A stretch of 64,000 nt of DNA, taken from the NCBI GenBank assembly GCA_965248155.1, contig CBDFIO010000001.1:62001-126000 (forward strand), read 5' to 3'. The notes below the pieces were generated by a model. The model was not told the DNA's origin, did not search any database, and saw only the letters and a program-made list of their open reading frames with translations. Of the stretch, positions 1 to 8,636 are shown one piece after another. Position numbers and translations under genes: made by a program. Source of the DNA: RFSX01 sp965248155. GTDB taxonomy: Bacteria > Bacteroidota > Bacteroidia > Chitinophagales > Saprospiraceae. Position 1 is the first letter of the stretch. Each line of letters starts with the position of its first letter.

Positions 1-731
1 GAGATAGCAAGTTTTCGGAGCAGAAGAGCATCCTGTAGGGGTGTAATCATTTTGGATTTCATATTCCGTCTCAACTTAGTAATCAAATGAATACCTCTCA
101 AGAAAAGAGTGTCAAAGATTTGCTTGTTGACAATATAGCCTTTATCACCGAACAACCGGCCATAGACCTTCTTCATAAACCGTTTACACTTCAATACGGC
201 ATTATCATGCACATTGCCCGGAGTGAGTTGAAAATCAATCACTTCGCCCCGGTCATTATGAACCAGATGAAGTTTGAAACCATAAAACCAACCCTTTGAA
301 GTCTTGCCTCGTTTGGCCAGTCCAGCAAACACCTTGTGGGAATGAATCCTTCGATTGTGACAGACCCGGATACTGGTTGAATCAATAAAGGATATCCCAC
401 TACATTTACCCATTCGGTACATCTTTACAAACAAGGCTAATGGTAGGACCGCTTTGGTTTGCAACTCCACCATCCGATTATAAGATACCAGATTGGGAAA
501 ATAGCCGCGCATATGTTGGCAGACATGATTCTGGTAAAAGTGCTTAAAGCAACGGTATCCACTCATATGAAAAAATACGATGATGCTCATCACCTCGCTC
601 ATGGATAACCTGCAGGTACGATTCCGTCGATTTTTCTTTCCCTCTAGGGTATGAGATTTTAAAAAGTGATCAAAATCGGTGAAAAAATCATCGAAAGCAC
701 AGAAAATTGCAATAATTTGACTATCTTTCAT
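1..731 (-). CDS. IS982-family DDE transposase, C-terminus outside window
   Basis: The minus-strand frame opens at ATG 729-731 (protein begins MKDSQIIAIF) and is uninterrupted to the window edge. The family signature is visible: FIDSTSIRVCHNRR, then KRGKTSKGWFYGFKLHL, then GDKGYI, the D-D-E catalytic blocks of IS982 transposases. The equivalent full frame in copy 2 is 301 codons, normal for the family. Unlike copy 2 this copy has a leucine codon (TTA) where copy 2 has a stop, so this is the potentially active one of the pair. The C-terminus cannot be checked. Confidence 0.85.
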   Translation of the reverse strand, partial: MKDSQIIAIFCAFDDFFTDFDHFLKSHTLEGKKNRRNRTCRLSMSEVMSIIVFFHMSGYRCFKHFYQNHVCQHMRGYFPNLVSYNRMVELQTKAVLPLALFVKMYRMGKCSGISFIDSTSIRVCHNRRIHSHKVFAGLAKRGKTSKGWFYGFKLHLVHNDRGEVIDFQLTPGNVHDNAVLKCKRFMKKVYGRLFGDKGYIVNKQIFDTLFLRGIHLITKLRRNMKSKMITPLQDALLLRKLAI

Positions 732-837
732 AGTAGAGCTTTTTTGTTTTAATTAATTGATTATCAACTATTAAGATAAACAAAATTGCTCTTTCTTTTT
801 ATCCTATTTTTCCACTTCCTTACGTCGAACTCACGTT
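1..837 (-). mobile_element. IS982-family element, copy 1 (left end outside window)
   Basis: Bases 1-837 match 6507-7343 almost base for base. The right terminal inverted repeat is at 819-837 (inside-out it reads AACGTGAGTT-CGACGTAAG). The element runs straight into IS3-family sequence at 838, 43 bp inside that element, so the IS3 left terminus was lost at the junction. The transposase is on the minus strand. Confidence 0.9.
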
Positions 838-869
838 AAGTTATACATAACTATTAAATTCACTTTACT

Positions 870-1220
870 ATGACCAAGAAAAACAAATCAGCAGAATCTT
901 ATGTCCGAGATGTAAAAAGAAGGACAAGACGTAAATTTTCTACAGAAGAAAAGATTAGAATAGTCATTGAAGGATTAAGAGGAGAACAAAGCGTTGCTTC
1001 TCTTTGTAGAAGAGAAGAGATTTCACAACCACTATAATATAAGTGGAGTAAAGATTTCATGGAAGCAGGGAAGAAACGTTTAAAGGGAGACACAGAACGT
1101 GAAGCCAATACTTCAGAAGTTCAACATCTAAAGACAGAAAATCAAGACCTTAAAGAGGTAGTAGCAGAACTTACTCTAAAAAATCGTGTGCTTAAAAAAA
1201 GCTTGAATGGAGTAAAATAA
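870..1220 (+). pseudogene. IS3-family OrfA, nonsense-mutated
   Basis: HTH_Tnp_1-type OrfA (116 aa in intact copies: N-terminal helix-turn-helix KFSTEEKIRIVIEGL, C-terminal leucine-zipper-like coiled coil). In this copy codon 56, TAT in the other copies, is TAA at 1035-1037, which removes the coiled coil and the frameshift site. The start reads MTKKNKS rather than MNKKNKS. Without OrfA the element probably cannot make OrfAB transposase in cis. Confidence 0.85.
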
Positions 1221-1234
1221 AATTCAAGAAGTAT

Positions 1235-2218
1235 ATGCGATTTACAGCAAAAGAAAAGATGGAACTGATTAGGCTGGTTGAGCAATCCGAATGGAGTGTT
1301 AGAAGAACTCTCAAGGAAATTGGTATTCACAAATCAACCTTTTACAACTGGTATAAGAAATACCATGTAGAAGGTATAACTGGATTAGAGGAAAAGAAAA
1401 GTACAAGGAAGCATTACTGGAACAAGATTCCTGATCGGATCAGGTCTGATATATTGAATCTGGCACTGGAAGTTTCAGAGCTTTCTTGTAGAGAATTGGC
1501 TTGCAGGTATACTGATGAGAATCAATACTTTATAAGCGAAAGCAGTGTTTACAGAATATTGAAATCTGCTGGACTGATAAACCCTCCTCATTATGATCTG
1601 ATATCTGCCGCAGATGAATTTAAAGACAAAACAACAACTGTCAATCAAATGTGGCAAACTGATTTTACTTATTTCAAAATCATTGGCTGGGGATGGTATT
1701 ACCTATCGACTATATTAGATGATTATTCTAGGTACATTATAAGTTGGGAGTTGTGCTCAACGATGAAAACCCTTGATGTAAAAAATACTTTGAATCAGGC
1801 ATTAAACCATCCAAATGTAAATTTGAATAAACCGCCTAAGTTATTATCTGATAATGGATCTTGTTATTTAAGTCAAGAGTTGAGCTCTTATTTGGATGAT
1901 TACAAAATTAAACATGTGAGAGGAAGACCTGGTCATCCTCAAACGCAAGGCAAGATTGAAAGGTATCACAGAACGATGAAAAATGTAATTAAACTGGATC
2001 ATTATTACAGCCCAGGTGAATTGAGTTTTCCTCTTTCACAATTTGTAAAATATTATAACCATCACAGATATCATGAATCTTTACAAAACTTGACACCAGC
2101 AGATGTTTATTATGGATTAAAAGAAGAAAAACTGAAGAGAAGAAAATTATGTAAACACAAAACATTTAAAAAACGCAGACAAAAATATTTCAATTTAACT
2201 TTTAAAAGTGTAACTTAA
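1235..2218 (+). CDS. IS3-family OrfB transposase (rve integrase core)
   Basis: 327 aa. It starts with a second helix-turn-helix (MRFTAKEKMELIRLVEQSEWSVRRTL) followed by an rve DDE core: QTDFTYFKIIGWGWYYLST with catalytic D, LSDNGSCY with the second D, and QGKIERYHRTMK with the glutamate. The frame is -1 relative to OrfA and is open from 1196, just after a TAA at 1193-1195. An A7 run at 1194-1200 lies there, so an OrfAB fusion by -1 frameshifting is likely, as in other IS3 elements. That is an inference. The frame itself is intact. Confidence 0.9.
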   Translation: MRFTAKEKMELIRLVEQSEWSVRRTLKEIGIHKSTFYNWYKKYHVEGITGLEEKKSTRKHYWNKIPDRIRSDILNLALEVSELSCRELACRYTDENQYFISESSVYRILKSAGLINPPHYDLISAADEFKDKTTTVNQMWQTDFTYFKIIGWGWYYLSTILDDYSRYIISWELCSTMKTLDVKNTLNQALNHPNVNLNKPPKLLSDNGSCYLSQELSSYLDDYKIKHVRGRPGHPQTQGKIERYHRTMKNVIKLDHYYSPGELSFPLSQFVKYYNHHRYHESLQNLTPADVYYGLKEEKLKRRKLCKHKTFKKRRQKYFNLTFKSVT

Positions 2219-2245
2219 TTTTATTCACTTATTGTCCACTTTGGT

Positions 2246-2932
2246 TTGAAGACCTACACTAGGCCAACTGATTTTGGATTACATGGTGAATACTTACAAA
2301 ATTACATTGATGAAACAGATCCTAATACTGTCCTCTTAGGTGAATTAGAAATTGCTGTTAGTTTGGCAAAGACAATTAGAGAGCAGATAGTTACAGCACA
2401 TCTTCTTGCTTTCGGTAGCAATATAATAGACGTATTGGAAGTAGCTATGTGGGAATGGGACTATGTTGTTGCCCTGAAATATTTTAACGCAATTCCTCCT
2501 TCAGCAAGAAATGCTAGCATTAATTTAGTGATTACGGGATTGCAATCAGCTGCTGGATCTTCGTTTAGTGTTTTTCAATATGCAGCCAAATTTGGAATAA
2601 GATCTCATGATGACTTAGTTAAAATATTTGATGACTTAGTGTGGAGAAGATCAGATTTGGGTTTGCATTTTCATCATCTAGTTGAGCAAAGGTTTAAAGA
2701 TATTCCTGGTGTTAAACAATGGTTAGGTGCAAGAACAAACCAATGGGACTGCATCGTATTAAAAGCAACACCAGAGCATTCAAATTTCACGGGAGCGTGG
2801 AGAACCCAAATTGGTTATGTTGGAGATAATGTACCTATAACTACAGCAAATGCTACAATTACAAATATTGAAGATGCTGCAAGAATTATATATGCTAATT
2901 ATCCTGAAATTTTATTAAAATTAGGGCTGTAA
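2246..2932 (+). CDS. C-terminal fragment of a probable polymorphic-toxin protein
   Basis: 228 codons. The first four or five come from the IS3 right end (GAAGACCTACA), so the true N-terminus was cut off when copy A inserted. The tail has the look of C-terminal toxin domains of Rhs/contact-dependent proteins: LGLHFHHLVEQRF, then LKATPEHSNFTGAWRTQI, ending IEDAARIIYANYPEILLKLG. The HH..EQR followed by EH..FT.AWR pattern suggests a nuclease-type toxin, but catalytic chemistry is not proven. A Cys-pair protein follows 15 bp downstream in immunity-gene position. No start codon of its own is evident, so expression is doubtful. Confidence 0.55.
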   Translation: MKTYTRPTDFGLHGEYLQNYIDETDPNTVLLGELEIAVSLAKTIREQIVTAHLLAFGSNIIDVLEVAMWEWDYVVALKYFNAIPPSARNASINLVITGLQSAAGSSFSVFQYAAKFGIRSHDDLVKIFDDLVWRRSDLGLHFHHLVEQRFKDIPGVKQWLGARTNQWDCIVLKATPEHSNFTGAWRTQIGYVGDNVPITTANATITNIEDAARIIYANYPEILLKLGL

Positions 2933-2947
2933 AATATATTTGAAGAA

Positions 2948-3757
2948 ATGAAGTTCTATTACAGAATTATTGGAAGATGGAGTGATCATCACATTAAGGA
3001 TGCTAATAAATTTGGAGTTAAATTATATCCAGGTTACAATAAAATTGACATTCTTGAATTCGGTAATTTTAGTAAGATGATAGAGTTACTATCTACTGCT
3101 GAAGATTTCAAATATTATAAAACAATTCCTTCATTTGAAGTATTAGAATATGAAAATGCCTCCTCTTATTTATTAAGAGGGGGTTTTAAATCAAAAACTT
3201 TTAATGTTTGTAACATAAACAAATGTGAAAATTGTAGTACCTCTTTCCTTGGACGCGAAGACTATATAGAAATAGACAGTTTACCGAAAATAAGTAAGAA
3301 TGATTTATTATTCACGTCGAAGGAATTTAATAATTTTCTATTTACTACTGAGGGCTTTTATCGTAAGTATTTGAAGCAATTTGGTATAAAATCAAGAAAA
3401 ACGAAATTCAAATCTAAAATTACAGATGACATTGTATTTATTGATATTCCTGAATCTAGATATGAATTATTAATAAATGAAATTGAATATCCATATTTAT
3501 TTGACCCACAAAATGAAAATGCAATTTGCAATTTTTGTAATAAGAAAATTTATTCTAATCAAATTCTTGGGTATTTTCCACAATATGCAGGAAATAACAA
3601 ACTACATATGTCTTATACCCAAGAGGTATTTGGTTGGTATAATCATATCATCATTTCTAAATCCTTAGCTCAAATTCTCGTTGATCATGGAGTTATTAAA
3701 TGGGATTCTTTTCATTTAATTCCAGTATCTAATAATGGGCAATTTGAATGTGTTTGA
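2948..3757 (+). CDS. Putative immunity protein with two CxxC pairs
   Basis: 269 aa, no signal peptide or membrane segment, rich in Lys, Asn and aromatic residues. Two paired-cysteine motifs, CENC (about residue 93) and CNFC (about 196), are followed by STSF and NKKI and could bind one zinc ion. This resembles the double-CxxCG immunity proteins described beside Sit-type toxins in myxobacteria, though here the glycine after the second cysteine is missing. It lies 15 bp after the toxin-like fragment on the same strand, the usual place for an immunity gene. Assignment rests on architecture and context. It could be an unrelated zinc protein. Confidence 0.45.
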   Translation: MKFYYRIIGRWSDHHIKDANKFGVKLYPGYNKIDILEFGNFSKMIELLSTAEDFKYYKTIPSFEVLEYENASSYLLRGGFKSKTFNVCNINKCENCSTSFLGREDYIEIDSLPKISKNDLLFTSKEFNNFLFTTEGFYRKYLKQFGIKSRKTKFKSKITDDIVFIDIPESRYELLINEIEYPYLFDPQNENAICNFCNKKIYSNQILGYFPQYAGNNKLHMSYTQEVFGWYNHIIISKSLAQILVDHGVIKWDSFHLIPVSNNGQFECV

Positions 3758-4309
3758 AAATAATTCCAATAAACATTGAATCCTCGATGCAAACTTTATT
3801 TTTTTCGGAAATAGCTTCACTTGACTTTTTTAAAGTTTGAGCAAAATCTTTATTGATCTAACTTTTAGTTGATCTGGATTATATTATTTAAAATCCAGGA
3901 TCACTTAAAATCAAATAATAAGACCAATAAACCTGTTTTCTAATTATGTAACTTTAAAAAGTATTCCTTTGAATAACCTAGAATAATAACAAGTGGTTAC
4001 TACTCTGAGTTACTTAAAGTCAATCCTTTTTCATGTACTGTTTTAAATCAAGTTAGTAAACCTAGTCAGCCTTTTTATTACTTGAATTGTAGATTAATAA
4101 TTGTTTAGAAAAGGCTGTTGTTGAATAAACTAAACATCAATCTGTTAGAACTCTATCCTTTTATCCAATTAACTAGTTGGAAAATGCCTCAGATGGCCTC
4201 AGATGGCCTCAGATGGCCTCAGAATGCTCTGTAAGGAGTTAAAATTGTTTGACAGATGGTTTGAAAAAAAGCAACTGCTTGGTTTACAGTTGCTTAAATG
4301 GATGTGAGG
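3758..4309. other. Intergenic region, AT-rich, no gene seen
   Basis: About 550 bp with many stops in all frames and no recognisable RNA gene. The only structure is a short tandem repeat (separate entry) and a hairpin-like AAGCAACTGCTTGG...GTTGCTT near 4270-4294, just before the tRNA fragment. Confidence 0.6.
4186..4223. repeat. Short tandem repeat, 10-bp unit GCCTCAGATG x 3.8
   Basis: Three perfect copies of GCCTCAGATG and a partial fourth (GCCTCAGA) stand head to tail. It lies about 90 bp outside the tRNA-Arg fragment and is probably a slippage product. No coding role is visible. Confidence 0.85.
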
Positions 4310-4354
4310 TGGCCTTGGCAGGGCTCGAACCTGCAACCTCCTGATTCGTAGTCA
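4310..4354 (-). pseudogene. 3' half of a tRNA-Arg(ACG) gene: attachment-site scar
   Basis: On the minus strand: the anticodon loop CTACGAA (anticodon ACG), the 3' strand of the anticodon stem TCAGG, a complete T-arm (GCAGG-TTCGAGC-CCTGC), the 3' acceptor strand CAAGGCC and discriminator A. Upstream of the anticodon the match collapses (TATGA cannot pair with TCAGG beyond three bases), so the 5' half is absent. A tRNA 3' end without its 5' half beside an integrase gene is the classic distal att scar of an integrative element. Confidence 0.75.
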
Positions 4355-4368
4355 TAACCTACACGCTT

Positions 4369-4452
4369 TCATCTAGTTTCTTTTAGTTTCATTTACTTAC
4401 TAATTGTATTGATAATCAATGATTTAGTTATCATCTAGTTTCTTTTAGTTTC
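4369..4452. repeat. Two 22-bp direct repeats, probable integrase arm-type sites
   Basis: TCATCTAGTTTCTTTTAGTT plus TC occurs at 4369-4390 and again at 4431-4452, 62 bp apart. The pair lies between the tRNA scar and the integrase start at 4500, where tyrosine integrases have arm-binding sites. Each copy contains two internal TAGTTTC motifs, so four integrase contacts are possible. Confidence 0.6.
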
Positions 4453-5053
4453 TTTTTATCCTTAAATTGGTGTATCAAATAGTGTATCAAATTTTAAAAA
4501 TGGCTAAAGCATCAATCTATTGGGATACGAGACGAATATTGAAAAATGGCACTTATCCTATCATGATTCGTGTAACAAACAAGAAGATTAGAAGATATTA
4601 TAAAACCGGATATCACCATAAAGGGATTGAAGTTGAAATAGTTTCAAAGGAAACAGGAGAAAAAGAAACTCATCTGTCAATGGAACCCTTATTTTCATCT
4701 AAAATCAAAGGAAAGGAAAACAAAATTATAAGAGACAAACTTTTCAAACTGTTAAACAAGGCTGAAAAAACTATATCTGATTTACCTCAATTTGATTTCA
4801 GTAGATTCGAAGAACTGTATCTTAACAAATCTAAGACATCAATATTTACAGATGTGTTTGAATCTTTTAAAAATTATCAAGAAAAATTAGAAAAGGAAAA
4901 TAGGGCATCGACTGCAAGTAGTTATGAATGTGCTAGTATCTCATTAAAGACGTATATTTTCAACCCAAAGGAGGAAGACAAAGATTTTCCTTCAGATATA
5001 TCATATCCTTTTAGGATAGTGGTTTAAATAGGTTGAGTTTCTTATATTAGCAC

Positions 5054-5401
<348 letters not shown>

Positions 5402-6311
5402 TAATTTGGCAGTAAGTTTTCACTATACAGCAGAGGCAGATGAGTTTTGGTCTTATGTTGGCAGTAAGGCGAATCAAAGGTGGACTTGGTATGCGATGGA
5501 TAAGCATTCCGGGATGATTTTGGCTTGGGTTAATGGAAAGCGTACCGATGAGAGCTTTGAAAAACTTCTGGATCTTCTTAAAGACATTCCCATTGGTGAC
5601 TATTATACGGATGATTGGGGAGCTTATAGTAGGTCATTGCCAAAAAGCTTACATACTATTGGGAAAGATTTGACTTGGAAAATAGAACGGAAAAACTTGA
5701 ATTTTAGAACGCATATCAAACGTCTTAATAGAAAAACCATTTGCTTTTCCAAAAATGAACAGATTCACGATAATGTCATTGGTATGTACATCGAAAAATA
5801 CTATTATAAATCAGGAACTTATGGAGATCATCAGCCTATTTGACCCAGCACCCCTTTTAGTTCAATAACTCCCAAGTTTTTAGATGAATATGAAATCTGG
5901 ATGACTGAAAAGGGCAATTCTGTTTCTACAGTCGGGATTTATTTAAGGAATCTTAGAAGAATCTATAATATTTCTATTAATGAAGGATTCACTCCTAAGG
6001 AATATTATCCTTTTGGCATTGACAAGTATGTTGTTCCTTCTAGTGTAAACCATAAAAGAGCATTAACATTTGAACAAGTGAATCTAATCTTTAATCATAA
6101 ATGTTACCACCCAAACATGGAGAAGTTTAGGGACATTTGGATGTTTAGTTATTTGTGTCAGGGAATGAACTTTAAGGATATTGCAAATCTGAAATGGAGT
6201 AACCTAGACAATGACAAATTGTACTTTATTAGGCAGAAGTCGTCTAGAGCAAATAAAGGGAAGCAAAAGAAAACCATAGTATATCTTATCGAACAAGCAA
6301 AAAATATAAAT

Positions 6312-7343
6312 AACGTGAGTTTGATGTAAGACTAGGCCAAAAGGAGCTGTTTGGTATCGACCAGATTCTTATAAATGGAGGGTTTAGATTCTTTAAACCC
6401 GTAGGCACAAAGTCCACCAAGTATATTGACGAAAAATCCGGCAAAGGAACGATGCCTTGTATGTTCGATCTGTGAAATATTTTTGAGTTGGTCAATAATG
6501 GTTTCAGAGATAGCAAGTTTTCGGAGCAGAAGAGCATCCTGTAGGGGTGTAATCATTTTGGATTTCATATTCCGTCTCAACTTAGTAATCAAATGAATAC
6601 CTCTCAAGAAAAGAGTGTCAAAGATTTGCTTGTTGACAATATAGCCTTTATCACCGAACAACCGGCCATAGACCTTCTTCATAAACCGTTTACACTTCAA
6701 TACGGCATTATCATGCACATTGCCCGGAGTGAGTTGAAAATCAATCACTTCGCCCCGGTCATTATGAACCAGATGAAGTTTGAAACCATAAAACCAACCC
6801 TTTGAAGTCTTGCCTCGTTTGGCCAGTCCAGCAAACACCTTGTGGGAATGAATCCTTCGATTGTGACAGACCCGGATACTGGTTGAATCAATAAAGGATA
6901 TCCCACTACATTTACCCATTCGGTACATCTTTACAAACAAGGCTAATGGTAGGACCGCTTTGGTTTGCAACTCCACCATCCGATTATAAGATACCAGATT
7001 GGGAAAATAGCCGCGCATATGTTGGCAGACATGATTCTGGTAAAAGTGCTTAAAGCAACGGTATCCACTCATATGAAAAAATACGATGATGCTCATCACC
7101 TCGCTCATGGATAACCTGCAGGTACGATTCCGTCGATTTTTCTTTCCCTCTAGGGTATGAGATTTTTAAAAGTGATCGAAATCGGTGAAAAAATCATCGA
7201 AAGCACAGAAAATTGCAATAATTTGACTATCTTTCATAGTAGAGCTTTTTTGTTTTAATTAATTGATTATCAACTATTAAGATAAACAAAATTGCTCTTT
7301 CTTTTTATCCTATTTTTCCACTTCCTTACGTCGAACTCACGTT
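6312..7343 (-). mobile_element. IS982-family element, copy 2 (complete, 1032 bp)
   Basis: Bounded by 19-bp inverted repeats: AACGTGAGTTTGATGTAAG at 6312-6330, and the inverse of AACGTGAGTTCGACGTAAG at 7325-7343 (two mismatches). No convincing target duplication is visible. The left flank is the truncated integrase and the right flank is the UGA-recoded recombinase, so a deletion or recombination through IS982 probably joined unrelated DNA here. It lies in the same orientation as copy 1, making 838-6311 a segment between direct IS982 repeats. Confidence 0.9.
6332..7237 (-). pseudogene. IS982-family transposase with early nonsense codon
   Basis: The full frame should start at ATG 7235-7237 as in copy 1, but the triplet TTA of copy 1 is TAA here, about 27 codons in (a one-base difference in ...CACTTT-TAAAAATCTC). 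Reading can only resume at an internal ATG (7106-7108), giving 258 aa that keep the catalytic blocks FIDSTSIRVCHNRR, GDKGYI and the C-terminus but lose the N-terminal DNA-binding region. Probably inactive unless copy 1 acts in trans. Confidence 0.8.
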
Positions 7344-7353
7344 AATTACTAAA

Positions 7354-8412
7354 ATGAACAAAACATTGACTGATCTAATAAATCAATATGTTGAATTTCT
7401 ATTACAGATAAGAAACTTGGCTAACTCAACTTGAGAAACTAAAAAACTTCATTTACTTATCTTCTTTAAGTTTCTTGATTATCCAAATCTTGAGAAAATA
7501 CAGATTACTGATGTCTATGAATTTGTAAAATACTTAAGATCAAAATCAATCCATAACAATCGCAAGTTTGGTTCAAAAAAGAAAAAAATGTTGAGTTGAA
7601 AGAGCATTAAAAACTATGTGAATTCAATTAAACAATTTTTTAAACGGAGTAAATCCATGTGATATGAATGCCTGGACTATACCTTCATTGAATCACCAAG
7701 ATGTCCAAGAATAAAAGTGAGTTTTCTTACTGACCAGGACCTAAAAAAAATAATGAGTGCTCCCGATCTCGAAATAAGAGAAGATATCAAACAACGCAAC
7801 AGGCTTTTACTTTTAGTGGGGTACACAATGGGCTTAAGAATTGGAGAAACACTTTCTTTAACCTTTACCCAACTGTGCACACAAAAAGAAATCAACATCG
7901 GTTCAAAATGAAGAATGAGACTTGTCCCGGTTCCCCAACTAGTGAAAGAATTAGCATTTAAGTATTACCACCTGAGAGATCAAACCCAAGAATTTGTTCA
8001 ACCCTATTTCTATAAATGAAATTGGTGTTATAGAACTCATAGAGTGCATAATAAAAATCCTGACTTAGTATTTACCAGTTTATGACACAACACTCACGGC
8101 AACAAACTCTTGGGAAAAAATATTTGTGAAATGTTTAGAAAATATGAGAAACTGAAATGAATATCTACCAGAGTAAATTATCACAAACTAAGGCACACCT
8201 TTGCCTCTAATCTTGTGAAAAATAAAATCAACATCTTCACTATACAACACCTCATGTGACACGCCAATATCATGGCAACCCAACATTATATTGATGTAGT
8301 GTACACTCAAAAACACAAAGCTCAACAAACCTTGCAATTCACCTCCTCAAATAACATAACGCTTCCATCATATTCTATTCCTTCTCTACTTACTACTTCG
8401 AAGCTACCTAAA
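7354..8412 (+). CDS. Tyrosine recombinase written in a UGA=glycine code
   Basis: ATG 7354 to TAA 8410-8412 is one continuous frame of 352 codons if UGA is sense. UGA occurs in frame at 7432, 7597, 7660, 7909, 8017, 8083, 8158 and 8257, with no in-frame UAA or UAG. The catalytic boxes are complete: GLRIGE (Arg), SK-UGA-RMRLVPVP, HKLRHTFAS (HxxR), LM-UGA-HANIMATQHYIDV (LGH box and Tyr). The last UGA sits exactly at the invariant Gly of LGH, and the 7909 and 8158 codons sit at family glycines. UGG is used for Trp at 8023-8025, and ordinary GGN glycines are also present. This matches translation table 25 (Absconditabacteria/SR1, Gracilibacteria). In this host it would stop after 26 residues. Confidence 0.85.
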
Positions 8413-8554
8413 CAGCCCCTACTTCAAAGAATCTAAAAGCTTATAGTTTGGAGATCACATTTTTCTCAACTTCTTCTTTCCTATTTAGAATAAGAATCCT
8501 ATACTCATCTCAATCAATGCCGATCTTCTCTAATTTCTGAACCCTTTTTTCTTT

Positions 8555-8617
8555 AGGACTCGAACGCAGATCTACTCCTTAGGAGGGAGTTGTTCTATCC
8601 GGTTGAACTACAAGGAC
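8555..8617 (-). pseudogene. tRNA-Arg(CCT) truncated in the T-loop: integration junction
   Basis: Minus strand from 8617: acceptor 5' strand GTCCTTG, D-arm (GTTCAACCGGATAGAAC), anticodon arm ACTCC-CTCCTAA-GGAGT (anticodon CCT), then CTGCG-TTCGAGT-C. After that, where CGCAG and CAAGGAC should follow, the sequence changes to TAAAGAAAAAAGG. The break falls at the TTCGAGTC of the T-loop, a favourite crossover point of tyrosine integrases. DNA on the 8554 side, with the UGA-recoded recombinase, is therefore probably the inserted element. The tRNA as it stands cannot fold a T-stem or acceptor stem. Confidence 0.75.
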
Positions 8618-8636
8618 ATAATATCAAGAAAAGGAT

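Larger units (their letters stand above)
838..2258 (+). mobile_element. IS3-family element, copy A (left end deleted)
   Basis: Two-ORF IS3-family element. Complete copies elsewhere in the window are 1464 bp (21858-23321, 31211-32674, 38204-39667), bounded by TGTAGGTCTTCAAACC at the orfB end and TGTAAATCGTCAAAT at the orfA end. Copy A lacks the first 43 bp, replaced by the IS982 end at 837. The right end ...GACCTACA is intact at 2258. Its orfB carries the YHVEGITGLEE variant shared only with fragment E (39668-40569), while copies B, C and D have YRENGIVGLEE. Confidence 0.9.

Noticed and set aside
4310..4354. Functional tRNA-Arg(ACG)
   Set aside because: The 5' acceptor strand and D-arm are absent and the anticodon stem cannot pair fully.
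7354..8412. Ordinary pseudogene with eight nonsense mutations
   Set aside because: Decay would also give UAA, UAG and frameshifts and damage the motifs. Only UGA occurs, at glycine positions, and every catalytic box is intact.
7354..8412. UGA = Trp (Mycoplasma-type code)
   Set aside because: The UGA in the LGH box and the basic-turn UGA codons fall on conserved glycines, and Trp is written UGG in the same gene.
8555..8617. Functional tRNA-Arg(CCT)
   Set aside because: The 3' T-stem and acceptor strand are missing.
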